A program made the position numbers and the translations under genes. A stretch of 64,000 nt of DNA from Anabaena sp. FACHB-1237 (GTDB lineage Bacteria > Cyanobacteriota > Cyanobacteriia > Cyanobacteriales > Nostocaceae), in assembly GCF_014696225.1 (NCBI RefSeq), contig NZ_JACJPV010000023.1, positions 1 to 64,000 of the forward strand. The letters run 5' to 3'. The notes beneath the pieces were generated by a model that was given only the letters and a program-made list of their open reading frames with translations, did not search any database and was not told the origin of the DNA. Shown one piece after another: positions 46,506-55,856 of the stretch. How positions within the stretch are numbered: the stretch's first letter is position 1; every line of letters begins with the position of its first letter.

Positions 46506-46971
46506 AGTAACTTTGTTATTAAAAATGATGCGATTATTTTACTATACAATGTTTGTTTATGGCAATACGTTATTTTTTTGATTGCTAAGTGAATGATTTG
46601 TTGTGTTTATTTTAGTTGTGATACTTATTTTTATTCCAGTGAAGTATCCCGAGTCATAATTAAACGCAGATTAACGCGGATAAACGCAGATAGTTTGGTA
46701 TTGTTTGAGATGAGGAAATGTTATATATGATTTTCAACCCTCACATTTTAATATGCAGAGTTTTAGCAGTGGTTTTTAATGCTTTTTGGTAAGTTATAGT
46801 TAGTTTTGTAAAAATTTTCCACAAAATCGCAGTATATTGATGTAGCTCAGATATAATTTTATGCAGGATTTTAGTAATTTATCAAGTATTTTGACACTGA
46901 TAATCCTGTACATCCTTAAATCCTGGATATCCTAATTCAGACAACTTTAAGATTGCATAACAATCATTTCT
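46506..46971. other. Intergenic region with short imperfect repeats
   Basis: About 465 bp. Three imperfect 11-bp units (AACGCAGATTA, ACGCGGATAA, ACGCAGATAG) lie at about 46663-46694. The run AATCCTGTACATCC near 46901 resembles wording at about 28-50 in the window. No gene seen. Confidence 0.4.
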
Positions 46972-47187
46972 TTATGTATCGTTATCTAATGCTTCTGTTT
47001 GCTGCTGCAAATACTCCCGAATAGATGACAATAACTTAGGATTGTTTTCTATTTGCTTTAGCAATGCTAACATTGTTTCTGTATTTAGATCGGCAAAGTT
47101 TGCTTGTTCTGCAAGTGATTCAAGAATATTAAACAATGTATTTTTATTACACTGCAAAAGGCTTATTATATATAATAATTTTACCAT
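46972..47187 (-). CDS. Small hypothetical protein
   Basis: A 71-aa ORF with a helical, Leu/Gln/Asn-rich C-terminal part (TETMLALLKQIENNPKLLSS). Met-start with no clear ribosome site. The composition is better than chance frames around it, but no family is recognised and the opposite-strand frame overlaps, so it may not be real. Confidence 0.35.
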   Translation of the reverse strand: MVKLLYIISLLQCNKNTLFNILESLAEQANFADLNTETMLALLKQIENNPKLLSSIREYLQQQTEALDNDT

Positions 47188-47537
47188 AAATGCTGCATTT
47201 TGCGTATTAGGATTTTTCTACATCAGCAGTAGCAACCAATTCCGCAAAAATCAGATTTGAGGGAATTTGTTATAAAACCTCTGGTTTGAGACTCCCGTGA
47301 GAAATATGGTAGTAATGGCAGTAGCTAAAGTTATGAGATCCATAGAATTATTCCTAAAGATGGTTAAATATCCCCATTATCGTCATAATTATTGAAAACC
47401 ATCAACACTACCCTGGTAGTGTAATCCGAATCATAATTAAGAGGTATTCCTTACCTGAAAAAATATAAAATCACAGAAGATTGATCTTCATCAACTTCAT
47501 AAAACTATCAGCAAGTAACTAAAACAAACAGATCACC

Positions 47538-49484
47538 ATGTTAGAACAAGGTACAATCAGTATTCATACTGAGAATATTTTCCCCATTATTAAGAAGTCT
47601 CTCTATTCAGATCATCAAATTTTCCTGCGGGAGTTGGTTTCCAACGCTGTAGACGCTATCCAAAAGTTAAATATGGTATCCCGTGCTGGAGAGTATAATG
47701 GAGAACTAGGAGAACCGGAAATTACCATTACCATAGACAAGGATAAAAAAACCCTGGCTATATCTGATAATGGTATTGGGATGACGGCTGAGGAAGTGAA
47801 GAAATATATCAACCAAGTCGCTTTTTCTAGTGCTGAAGAATTTATTCACAAGTATGAAGGTAAGGCTGATCAACCTATTATCGGTCATTTCGGGTTAGGA
47901 TTTTACTCTTCCTTCATGGTAGCGAAACAAGTAGAAATTGATACTCTTTCCTACAAAGAAGGTTCGCAAGCAGTACATTGGACTTGTGATGGTTCACCTG
48001 CTTTTACTCTTGATGATTCTACCCGTACTACTCGCGGTACTACTATTACTCTCAATTTGATGCCCGATGAGGAAGAATATTTAGAACCAGCTAGAATCAA
48101 AAATTTGGTGAAAACCTATTGCGATTTTATGCCTGTTCCTATTAAATTGGATGGGGAGGTTTTGAATAAACAGAAAGCTCCCTGGCGTGAGTCTAGTAGT
48201 AGTTTAACTAAAGAAGATTATCTCGAATTTTACCGCTATCTCTATCCTTTCCAAGAAGAACCTTTGTTATGGGTACATTTGAATACTGATTATCCCTTTA
48301 TCATTAATGGTATTCTCTATTTCCCTAAAATGCGCCCTGATGTGGATGTGACGAAAGGACAGATTAAGTTATTCTGTAATCAGGTGTTTGTCAGTGATAA
48401 CTGTGAGGAAATTATCCCTCAATTTTTAGTGCCCATGCGGGGAGTAATTGATAGTACAGATATTCCTCTGAATGTGTCTCGTAGCGCTTTACAAGGCGAT
48501 CGCACTGTGAAGAGAATAGGAGATTACATAGCTAAGAAAGTAGGCGATCGCTTAAAGGAATTATACAGAGAAAACCGCGAACAGTACATTAGTGCTTGGA
48601 AAGATTTAGGTACATTTGTTAAATTTGGTGTTCTCAATGATGAGAAGTTTAAAAAACAAGTGGAAGATATCTTAATTTTCCGCAGCACATTTACACCAGA
48701 ATTAACACCAAAAGTAGAAGTACAAACTGCTGCTGATGATGCTTGGCAAGAAACCACTCCATCTAGTACCATCCCTTATACAACCATCAAAGAATATTTA
48801 GAACGTAATAAAGAGCGTCATCAAAACCGCGTTTTCTATAGCACTGATGAAGCTACTCAAGCCACATACATAGAACTACACAAAAGTCAAGGCTTAGAGG
48901 TGCTATTTATGGACTCTTTCATAGATACCCACTTCATCAACTTTTTAGAACAAGAATATCGAGATGTTAAGTTTAGTCGTGTTGATTCTGATTTAGATGA
49001 TACTCTACTAGATGATAAATCTGGGGAAATAGTTGATCCCACAACCAATAAAACCAAGAGCGAAATTATCAAGGAACTGTTTGAAAAAGCACTGAATAAA
49101 CCCAAAGTTAATATCCGTACAGAATCTTTAAAAGCAGATAATCCTCAAGGAACACCTCCAGCAATGGTATTATTACCAGAGATTCTGCGACGTTTACGCG
49201 ATATGAATGCGATGATGCAGCAACAAACCAGCGAGTTTCCAGAAGAACATATTTTATTAGTGAATACTGCACATCCTTTGATTCAAAACTTGGTAAGTAT
49301 TAGTCAAGGTGCGATTATTCAAGGCGACGGAGAATCACCAACTACTAAGTTAGTAAATATGATTTGTCAGCACGTTTATGATTTAGCTTTGATGTCTCAA
49401 AAGGGTTTTGATGCTGATGGAATGAAATCTTTTGTAGAACGTTCTAATAGTGTGTTAACCACGTTGACAGAAAAAGTTAGTTAA
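47538..49484 (+). CDS. htpG: Molecular chaperone HtpG (Hsp90)
   Basis: Cytosolic ATP-dependent chaperone. In cyanobacteria it protects phycobilisome and tetrapyrrole enzymes in heat, cold and light stress. The 648-aa length is normal. The N-terminal GHKL ATPase has LRELVSNAVDAIQKL (the N-box), AISDNGIGMTAEEV and GHFGLGFYSSFMVA. The middle domain has YPFIINGILYFPKMRPD and LNVSRSALQGDRTVKRIGDY. The C-terminal dimerisation domain is present. A CIRCE/HrcA-type operator was not seen upstream. The stop codon begins a 9-bp tandem repeat. Confidence 0.96.
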   Translation: MLEQGTISIHTENIFPIIKKSLYSDHQIFLRELVSNAVDAIQKLNMVSRAGEYNGELGEPEITITIDKDKKTLAISDNGIGMTAEEVKKYINQVAFSSAEEFIHKYEGKADQPIIGHFGLGFYSSFMVAKQVEIDTLSYKEGSQAVHWTCDGSPAFTLDDSTRTTRGTTITLNLMPDEEEYLEPARIKNLVKTYCDFMPVPIKLDGEVLNKQKAPWRESSSSLTKEDYLEFYRYLYPFQEEPLLWVHLNTDYPFIINGILYFPKMRPDVDVTKGQIKLFCNQVFVSDNCEEIIPQFLVPMRGVIDSTDIPLNVSRSALQGDRTVKRIGDYIAKKVGDRLKELYRENREQYISAWKDLGTFVKFGVLNDEKFKKQVEDILIFRSTFTPELTPKVEVQTAADDAWQETTPSSTIPYTTIKEYLERNKERHQNRVFYSTDEATQATYIELHKSQGLEVLFMDSFIDTHFINFLEQEYRDVKFSRVDSDLDDTLLDDKSGEIVDPTTNKTKSEIIKELFEKALNKPKVNIRTESLKADNPQGTPPAMVLLPEILRRLRDMNAMMQQQTSEFPEEHILLVNTAHPLIQNLVSISQGAIIQGDGESPTTKLVNMICQHVYDLALMSQKGFDADGMKSFVERSNSVLTTLTEKVS

Positions 49485-49517
49485 TTTGGCTAATTTGGCT
49501 AATTTGGCTAATTTGGC
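49482..49517 (+). repeat. 9-bp tandem repeat, four units, starting at the htpG stop codon
   Basis: TAATTTGGC repeated exactly four times; the first TAA is the htpG stop. The next element (49515-49639) begins in the last unit. Confidence 0.95.
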
Positions 49518-49639
49518 GTTGCTGAATAGGGGTATAATTATGATATTTGTTTCGCGCATTAGCGAAGAGAAGCACTTGCGTTAGACCCAAAGTTTCAAAT
49601 TTTGAATTTCTCAATTTCATACCTGAGTTCAGCAACGCC
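49515..49639. repeat. 125-bp element with perfect 12-bp inverted ends (repeat family 4)
   Basis: GGCGTTGCTGAA at 49515-49526 and TTCAGCAACGCC at 49628-49639 are exact inverted repeats. The inner part is shared with 16351-16472. There is no ORF, so it may be a second, older miniature-element family. Confidence 0.88.
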
Positions 49640-49652
49640 TTAATTTAAAAAT

Positions 49653-49922
49653 TTAAAATGCCTGAATCCATTCTTTAATAGTATATTCTGTCCAGATTCC
49701 ATTTTGCCAATAAGGATCATTTTCTACTAATTCGCGAACGGTTTTTTCATCTTCCGCTTCATAAATTCCAAAGACTTGAGTTACATCTTTAGTCGGTCCT
49801 AAAGTAATTAATATACCTGATTCTTTTTGTTTGGCCAATCCTGCTAAATGCGCTTGACGATAGGATTCTCTTTTAGTTAAAACATCTTCACAATAACTAC
49901 CCCACATTATATATTTTGCCAT
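49653..49922 (-). CDS. YCII-related domain protein
   Basis: An 89-aa small protein of the YciI-like fold. MAKYIMWGSYCEDVLTKRES is followed by RQAHLAGLAKQKESGILIT, and VRELVENDPYWQNGIWTEYT is the family's C-terminal strand pattern, with a Asp-Pro (NDPY). The start at 49922 is chosen; the frame continues upstream into a MITE copy, which is not credible as coding sequence. The enzymatic role of YCII proteins is generally unknown; some are dehydrogenase- or epimerase-like accessory proteins. Confidence 0.82.
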   Translation of the reverse strand: MAKYIMWGSYCEDVLTKRESYRQAHLAGLAKQKESGILITLGPTKDVTQVFGIYEAEDEKTVRELVENDPYWQNGIWTEYTIKEWIQAF

Positions 49923-49948
49923 GTTTTTGTTACTCCTTGTATTTCTTG

Positions 49949-50052
49949 TAAGCTGTTGTGCTTTTAATTTGGATAATAGATGCAAGCAAGATGCTTGCAC
50001 TACAGTAATTTTAAGTTTTTTAGTTATACAGTGAGTGCTGCACATCAACTTA
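49949..50052 (-). repeat. MITE-like element, copy 9, diverged
   Basis: Reverse orientation: TA-AGCTGTTGTGC on the left, GCACATCAACT-TA on the right, central GCAAGCAAGATGCTTGC. It sits between the YCII gene and pheT, 27 bp upstream of the former's start, so it may affect its promoter. Confidence 0.88.
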
Positions 50053-50101
50053 GCTTGTAGGTTGGGTTGAATCAACCCAACCACATCAACCCAACTAACA
50101 A

Positions 50102-52534
50102 TTAACTTCTTAAAGTTACACCAAATTTTTCCACTAATGATGATCTTACCTTATCATGCACTGGTTGAACTTCTGCATCTGTAAGAGTGCGATCGCTAGA
50201 ACGATAAACTAACCTAAAAGCTAAACTTCTTTGTCCTGCTGGAACATTTTCCCCACAATACTCATCAAACAATTCTACCTGATCTAATAATCCTTTACCA
50301 GCTTTATTAATCACCTTTTCAATTTCCGAAACCGTGACTTTAACAGGGGCAAAAAATGCCAAATCTCGATCGCTTGCTGGATAAGTAGAATAACTATTAA
50401 ACTTTGGAGTTAACAAATCATCATTATCCAGCACATTTAACAACACATCTAAATCTAACTGAAACAGATAAACTGGATCAGGTAAATCTTTTTCCCGTTG
50501 TAATTGAGGATGTATTTGTCCAAAAGTACCTAACCTATTTCCTCCTACCCATAAAGAAGCAGTTCTTCCTGGATGTAACCGAAAATCTCGATTTTCTGGC
50601 TGAAATTCCACAGTAACTTTTAACTGTTGAAACACATTTTCTAAAATTCCCTTAGCTTCAAACCAAGTAATAGGTTTATCCTTACCTCCCCGTGACCATT
50701 TACCAGAAGTTATATCACCACCAATAATCCCAGCTAAAGCTTCTGCTTCCTGTAAACCATCTTCTTCTCGCCAGAAAATCCGCCCAATTTCAAAACCATT
50801 TAAAGACCCATTTCCCTGTTCTAAATTGTATTTAAAAGCCGTAATTAAGCCAGAAATTAAATCAGTTCTCAAAGCTGAATATTCTGTAAATAAAGGATTT
50901 GACAGCACAACTTGATTATTTTCTCCAGGCTTAACTAAAGAATATTGCATCAATTCAGTTAAACCTTCAGCACGTAAATAGGAGCGTAATTTACGAATTA
51001 TTTCTTGTTCAAAAGGTAAATACCCAGCCTCAGATTTTTCCGGTAAAGTATCACAGAAATTATCATAACCATAGAGGCGGGCAATTTCTTCAATTAAATC
51101 TATTTCCCGTTCTAGATCTCGATAGCGATAGGGAGGTACTTTTACCATCCAACTATCTTCTTGGTTTCTAGTTAATTCACAACCTAAAGCTGTTAATATT
51201 TCCTCCACATCTTTAACAGTTAATTCTCCTGTTTCTTCTCCCAAATCTACAGGTCCTAATATTTCATTAACCCTTTTTAACCGCAAATTAATAGTATTAG
51301 ATAAATTGGCAATATTGGGACGATAATCTGTTATTTCCTGTTGAACAATAACGCCATTAGCTAATTCTGTAATTAGGGATAAAGCGCGGTTACAAGCAAT
51401 TTCTAATTCAGCATGATTTACGCCTCTTTCATATCTACCGGAGGCTTCACTTCTTAAACCCACTGCACGCCCAGAACGACGAATAGCTACAGAATCAAAT
51501 AATGCAGCTTCTAATACCAAATTAGTGGTATTACTATCAACTTCTGTAGATTTTCCTCCCATAACTCCTGCTAATGCTACAGGAATATTATTAGCAGTAA
51601 TTAGTAAATTTTGGGTGGATAAATTGCGATTTTGTCCATCTAAAGTTTCTAAGGTTTCCCCGTTATTAGCAAATCTGACACCAACAGTAACATTTTCATT
51701 ACCGCCTACAGTTTGTAACTTTTGTAAATCAAAAGCGTGTAAAGGTTGTCCTCTTTCTAATAACACATAATTGGTAATATCTACCACATTATTAATTGGT
51801 CGCACTCCCGCCGCCAATAAACATTGTTGTAACCATTCGGGAGAAGGAGCAATTTTTACCTGTTCTATCACAGTGCCAATATAAGCAGGACAGGCTTTAT
51901 TTTCTTGAATTTGTAAGCCTAATTTTTTGCTGTTTTGAGATACTTGAATGTGATTATTTTCAGGAAGAGATAATTTTGCACCAGTTAAAGCCGCAACTTC
52001 TCTAGCAATACCTACCATTGATAAAGCATCAGCACGGTTTGCCGTAGCCGTTACATCTAAAATTACATCTTCTAAACCTAATAATGGTCTGACATCGCTA
52101 CCCAATTTAACATTTTCTGGGAAAATATGAATCCCATCATTTTCTGTGGGTAGGCCTAACTCTTTTAATGAACAAATCATCCCATGAGAAGGGACACCGC
52201 GCAATTTTGCAGGTTTAATTTTTAAGTCAATATTAGGAAGATATGTACCTACCGTAGCAACAGGAACAAAAATATCAGCGCGGACATTGGACGCACCACA
52301 AACAATATTTAACGTTTCATCCGCGCCTATATCAACTGTACACACACTTAATTTATCAGCATTGGGATGGGGTTGACGTTCCAGCACTTTTCCTATGACT
52401 ACACCATCAGCCCAAGTACGACGATCTTCTATATCTTCTACTTCAAACCCTGCCATTGTCAAGGTTTCGGCCAGTTCTTCTGGGGTTAATTTGATTTCTA
52501 CTAGTTCTTTTAACCAGGTTAAGGAAATACGCAT
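50102..52534 (-). CDS. pheT: Phenylalanyl-tRNA synthetase beta subunit
   Basis: Beta chain of the PheRS alpha2-beta2 enzyme. The full-length 810-aa chain has an N-terminal start [14 protein letters not shown], an EMAP-like OB domain ([38 protein letters not shown]), the B3/B4 editing domain ([20 protein letters not shown]), the B5 domain ([17 protein letters not shown]), a class II-like core ([18 protein letters not shown]) and the C-terminal anticodon-binding FDX-ACB domain ([16 protein letters not shown]). The alpha gene pheS is not adjacent. A tandem-repeat region lies upstream. Confidence 0.96.
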   Translation of the reverse strand: MRISLTWLKELVEIKLTPEELAETLTMAGFEVEDIEDRRTWADGVVIGKVLERQPHPNADKLSVCTVDIGADETLNIVCGASNVRADIFVPVATVGTYLPNIDLKIKPAKLRGVPSHGMICSLKELGLPTENDGIHIFPENVKLGSDVRPLLGLEDVILDVTATANRADALSMVGIAREVAALTGAKLSLPENNHIQVSQNSKKLGLQIQENKACPAYIGTVIEQVKIAPSPEWLQQCLLAAGVRPINNVVDITNYVLLERGQPLHAFDLQKLQTVGGNENVTVGVRFANNGETLETLDGQNRNLSTQNLLITANNIPVALAGVMGGKSTEVDSNTTNLVLEAALFDSVAIRRSGRAVGLRSEASGRYERGVNHAELEIACNRALSLITELANGVIVQQEITDYRPNIANLSNTINLRLKRVNEILGPVDLGEETGELTVKDVEEILTALGCELTRNQEDSWMVKVPPYRYRDLEREIDLIEEIARLYGYDNFCDTLPEKSEAGYLPFEQEIIRKLRSYLRAEGLTELMQYSLVKPGENNQVVLSNPLFTEYSALRTDLISGLITAFKYNLEQGNGSLNGFEIGRIFWREEDGLQEAEALAGIIGGDITSGKWSRGGKDKPITWFEAKGILENVFQQLKVTVEFQPENRDFRLHPGRTASLWVGGNRLGTFGQIHPQLQREKDLPDPVYLFQLDLDVLLNVLDNDDLLTPKFNSYSTYPASDRDLAFFAPVKVTVSEIEKVINKAGKGLLDQVELFDEYCGENVPAGQRSLAFRLVYRSSDRTLTDAEVQPVHDKVRSSLVEKFGVTLRS

Positions 52535-52785
52535 GGAATAATTTTGTCTTTGATGTTCGCTTTAATTTTATTATGTTATAGCAGGAATAGGGAATAGCAA
52601 GGAAAATTTTTTCAAATATTTTCAAATAATTGATACTTGATCATCTTTCCAAACTAAAAATTCTGATTTAACCAATTATATAATAAATATAAATAGTAGT
52701 AAATATTAGCGATCGCTAACATTATCTTACCATTATCTTACTATTATCTTACCATTATTTTAGCAAAAACTAATATTTAAACTAA

Positions 52786-53090
52786 TAAGCTGTTGTGTTT
52801 TTAATTTGGGTAATAGATGCAAGCAAGATGCTTGTGTTACTGTAATTTCAGGTTTTTTGGTTATATAGTCAGTCCTACACATCACCTTAATTTCTCAATT
52901 AATCAGGACTTACCCAAGGGTAATAAATACAAGCAAGATGCTTGTGTTACTGTAATTTCAGGTTTTTTGGTTATATAGTCAGTCCTACACATCAGCTTAA
53001 TTTCTCAATTAATCAGGACTTACCCAAGGGTAATAAATACAAGCAAGATGCTTGTGTTACTGTAATTTCAGGTTTTTTGGTTATATAGTC
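52786..53090 (-). repeat. MITE copy 10 expanded into a 110-bp tandem array beside cas3
   Basis: The left end TA-AGCTGTTGTG is intact. Then a 110-bp unit holding the palindrome and right half of the element, plus the linker TTTCTCAATTAATCAGGACT, occurs about 2.7 times: AAGCAAGATGCTTG lies at 52821, 52931 and 53041. The last unit is cut off 14 bp before the cas3 stop. Direct amplification of a MITE half is the simplest reading. Confidence 0.9.
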
Positions 53091-53103
53091 TGACAGAATA
53101 TAG

Positions 53104-55152
53104 CTATGATATTATTCCTGTTTCATCATAAACACCTATCCAAACATTGACTTTTCCCACTTGGGTATAATTAGTCAATTTCTCAGGAATATTAACAGTA
53201 AATTTTTGTAATTTCCGCCAATCTGACTCTGTTAAATATTCTTGATTCTGCATTTCTGCAATTAATTTTTCACTATCTCCCCATTTGACAACCACAGATA
53301 TTTGATGTTCATCATCAATCACTTTTACAGATTTAGCGACTTCAGGAAAATCATATCTTTCTCTTAATTTTTGCACATCTATACCTCCATCATGATTTTG
53401 ATTAAATAAATCACTAAAATATATCTCTGTCAGAGATAAAATATCACAGTTTAAATCATATTTTTCTAGGATTTTTTTGGTAATACTTATTCCGTATTGA
53501 TATCCTGGTGGGTTGGAAGATGACATATTAAAAATTATTACATTACCTTGATTTTGCCTTCCTTCTCTGTTACATCTTCCTGCGGCTTGAATGATAGAAT
53601 CTAAAGGTGCAAGTTGCCGATATACTATAGGAAAATCCACATCAACACCAGCTTCTATTACTTGGGTACTAATTAAAAAACAGGGTTTTTGATCTTTTAG
53701 TAATTGTCGCACCTTTGTGAGAATTTGGGAACGATGATCAGGACACATTCTGGAACTAAGATGAAAGCATTTTTCAGGAAATTGTGCAGATAATATTTCA
53801 TATCCTTCTCTAGCTAATTTAGTGGTATTGACAATAATTAAACCTTGATTTAACCCAGTATTTTCAATGTTATAAACTACATCTTTCCATTCCCAATTAT
53901 TAGCAATATATTCATATTTAACACGGTTAAGTTGTTGAAATAATCTAGTACTTTCATCTTCGGGAATAATATCTACAACATTAATTAAATCATCATCATC
54001 AAGATTATGAAATGCTGGTTGAGTAGCACTCATTAAAACTATTGTACATCCCCAATCTATCACTAAGGTATTTAATACATTTAAGATGGGACGGACTAAA
54101 TTACCAGGGATAGATTGAGATTCATCTAATAAAATAACCTTGTTAATTAAACCTTGTAATTTACGGCATTTTGTAGGATGATTAGCAAATAAACTTTCAT
54201 AAAATTGCACTCCACTGGTGACAATTACGGGTTTATCCCATCTTTCTGTGTTTAATTTATAATCTTTGCTTTCTTCTAACTTAGGTTCATATCCTGAATG
54301 ATGTTCTAATACTGCATTTTCCCCAAATAATTGCCGATAAACATCTGCTGTTTGTTCAATAATACTTTTTAGTGGTCCAACATAAACTATACCCGACATT
54401 TGATTTTTTTCACTGTGTAAATAGGCAAACTTAGCACTAGCAATAGTTTTACCAATTCCACAAGGTCCTGTTAATCTAAAAATTCCTTTGGGTAATTCGC
54501 TTTTATTGATACAATATTGAGCAAATACATTCCTTGCTTCACTAATTACATTTGGTGATGCTGAAAAGAACGAATGAAGATTGAAACTCATTTTGTTATC
54601 TGCTGATGCAGAAAGATCCGTATTATTTTTGGGGCTTTCGCATTCATATTCAAAGTTTCGCGCGTCTAATCTGTCATTATCAACTAATACAGAAAATAAC
54701 ATTCTAATAGCAAATTCTCGCCGCAATTTAGGTAAATTAATATCTGGTATTTCTTGAGGTATAAAATCTGCTATTTCCCGTTTAGCTATTTCTAAACATT
54801 CCTCTAAATTTATTGCTAATTGTTGATACTCATTACCTCTTAATCTCAATCTTTCTGATAAACCAGAATGATGGCCAGCAATAATATAAGCCATTGCTGG
54901 TGGTTCTTTTTTTGCCATTTGTAACGCTAAAACAGCACCATGGGGAGAATGTACAACCCGTTTACCTTTGTTTTTTAAGTATTTTTGCCATGTTTGCTGA
55001 TATTTACCCAAATCATGCCATAAACCAGCATACCTAGCTACTGCTTCAAATTCCTGGGGCACAGCGCTTGCAGACATTTTGGCCACATTCTGTAAATGTG
55101 CTGATAGTAGTTGTTCTTTACAATCTGTAGTAGTTCTTGCAAGATAATTCAT
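53104..55152 (-). CDS. cas3: Type I-C CRISPR helicase-nuclease Cas3
   Basis: Destroys the DNA target after Cascade recognition. It has 682 aa from the ATG at 55152 (MNYLARTTTDCKEQLL). The HD nuclease domain carries HLQNVA, LWHDLGK (H46, D47), HSPHGAVLAL and AGHHSGL, the metal-binding set. The SF2 helicase has Walker A GPCGIGKT (229-236), a DESQ box in LLDESQSIPG (near the DEAQ form usual for Cas3) and LMSATQP as motif III. The later helicase motifs (STQVIEAGVDVDFP, QAAGRCNREGR) are intact. It is divergent from cas5c, with only about 38 bp between the two start codons. It ends at a MITE-derived tandem array. Confidence 0.93.
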   Translation of the reverse strand: MNYLARTTTDCKEQLLSAHLQNVAKMSASAVPQEFEAVARYAGLWHDLGKYQQTWQKYLKNKGKRVVHSPHGAVLALQMAKKEPPAMAYIIAGHHSGLSERLRLRGNEYQQLAINLEECLEIAKREIADFIPQEIPDINLPKLRREFAIRMLFSVLVDNDRLDARNFEYECESPKNNTDLSASADNKMSFNLHSFFSASPNVISEARNVFAQYCINKSELPKGIFRLTGPCGIGKTIASAKFAYLHSEKNQMSGIVYVGPLKSIIEQTADVYRQLFGENAVLEHHSGYEPKLEESKDYKLNTERWDKPVIVTSGVQFYESLFANHPTKCRKLQGLINKVILLDESQSIPGNLVRPILNVLNTLVIDWGCTIVLMSATQPAFHNLDDDDLINVVDIIPEDESTRLFQQLNRVKYEYIANNWEWKDVVYNIENTGLNQGLIIVNTTKLAREGYEILSAQFPEKCFHLSSRMCPDHRSQILTKVRQLLKDQKPCFLISTQVIEAGVDVDFPIVYRQLAPLDSIIQAAGRCNREGRQNQGNVIIFNMSSSNPPGYQYGISITKKILEKYDLNCDILSLTEIYFSDLFNQNHDGGIDVQKLRERYDFPEVAKSVKVIDDEHQISVVVKWGDSEKLIAEMQNQEYLTESDWRKLQKFTVNIPEKLTNYTQVGKVNVWIGVYDETGIIS

Positions 55153-55190
55153 TGATGTGTACAATATATAAAAAATTTTTAGCCAAGTCT

Positions 55191-55856
55191 ATGCAACTAA
55201 AGATATGGGGTGAATGGGCATTATTCACAAGGCCGGAGTTTAAAGCTGAACCACATAGTTATCGGGTAATGACTTTTACTGCGGCTGTAGGTGTATTAGA
55301 GTCTATTTTCTGGAAACCAGAGATTAAATACAAGATTAATCACATCACGGTACTAAAACCAATTAATACATTTACCATCCAGCGTAACATGATACAGTCC
55401 AAACAAAGCTATAAAAATCCTAAAGATTGGATGAAGAATGATGGTATAGGGGGTTACACTGCTGTAAGCGATCGCGCCCAAAGAAATCATGTAATATTAC
55501 GTGATGTAGCGTACATCATTGATTTTAACTTTGACTTACAAACGGAGGAAGATTTATCTAATAAATATTCAGCCCAAATTAAGCACAGAATTGAAAAAGG
55601 GCAATGTTTTAGACAGCCTTATTTTGGATGTCGGGAATATATAGCCTATTTTAGTTTTCCTACAGAAGAAGATCAACCTGCACCAGAATTAAAAGGAGAA
55701 ATTGATTTAGGTTTAATGCCTAAACAAATGCACTTTATTCCTGATAAAAAAGGGGCGGTTTCTTGGCGTACTGCTGAAGGTTTTGTTAAGGGAAATGTAG
55801 TTACAGAATTTGCTCACTTTATCATGAGAGATGGGCGGTTATGTTGCAAGAATTAA
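55191..55856 (+). CDS. cas5c: Type I-C Cascade subunit and crRNA-processing enzyme Cas5c
   Basis: In subtype I-C, Cas5 replaces Cas6 as the enzyme that cuts pre-crRNA in the repeat. From the ATG at 55191 (MQLKIWGEWALFTRPEFKAE) it is 221 aa, matching the start of Cas5d/Dvulg proteins; the frame could extend to an ATG at 55155. Other family parts are AAVGVLESIFWKPEIKY, QRNHVILRDVAYIIDF and CFRQPYFGCREYIAYF. The catalytic residues are not certain by eye. It overlaps cas8c by 16 bp. Confidence 0.92.
   Translation: MQLKIWGEWALFTRPEFKAEPHSYRVMTFTAAVGVLESIFWKPEIKYKINHITVLKPINTFTIQRNMIQSKQSYKNPKDWMKNDGIGGYTAVSDRAQRNHVILRDVAYIIDFNFDLQTEEDLSNKYSAQIKHRIEKGQCFRQPYFGCREYIAYFSFPTEEDQPAPELKGEIDLGLMPKQMHFIPDKKGAVSWRTAEGFVKGNVVTEFAHFIMRDGRLCCKN

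Noticed and set aside
49923-50084. N-terminal extension of the YCII ORF
   Set aside because: It is encoded by a MITE copy and linker; YCII proteins start at the MAKYIMW position.
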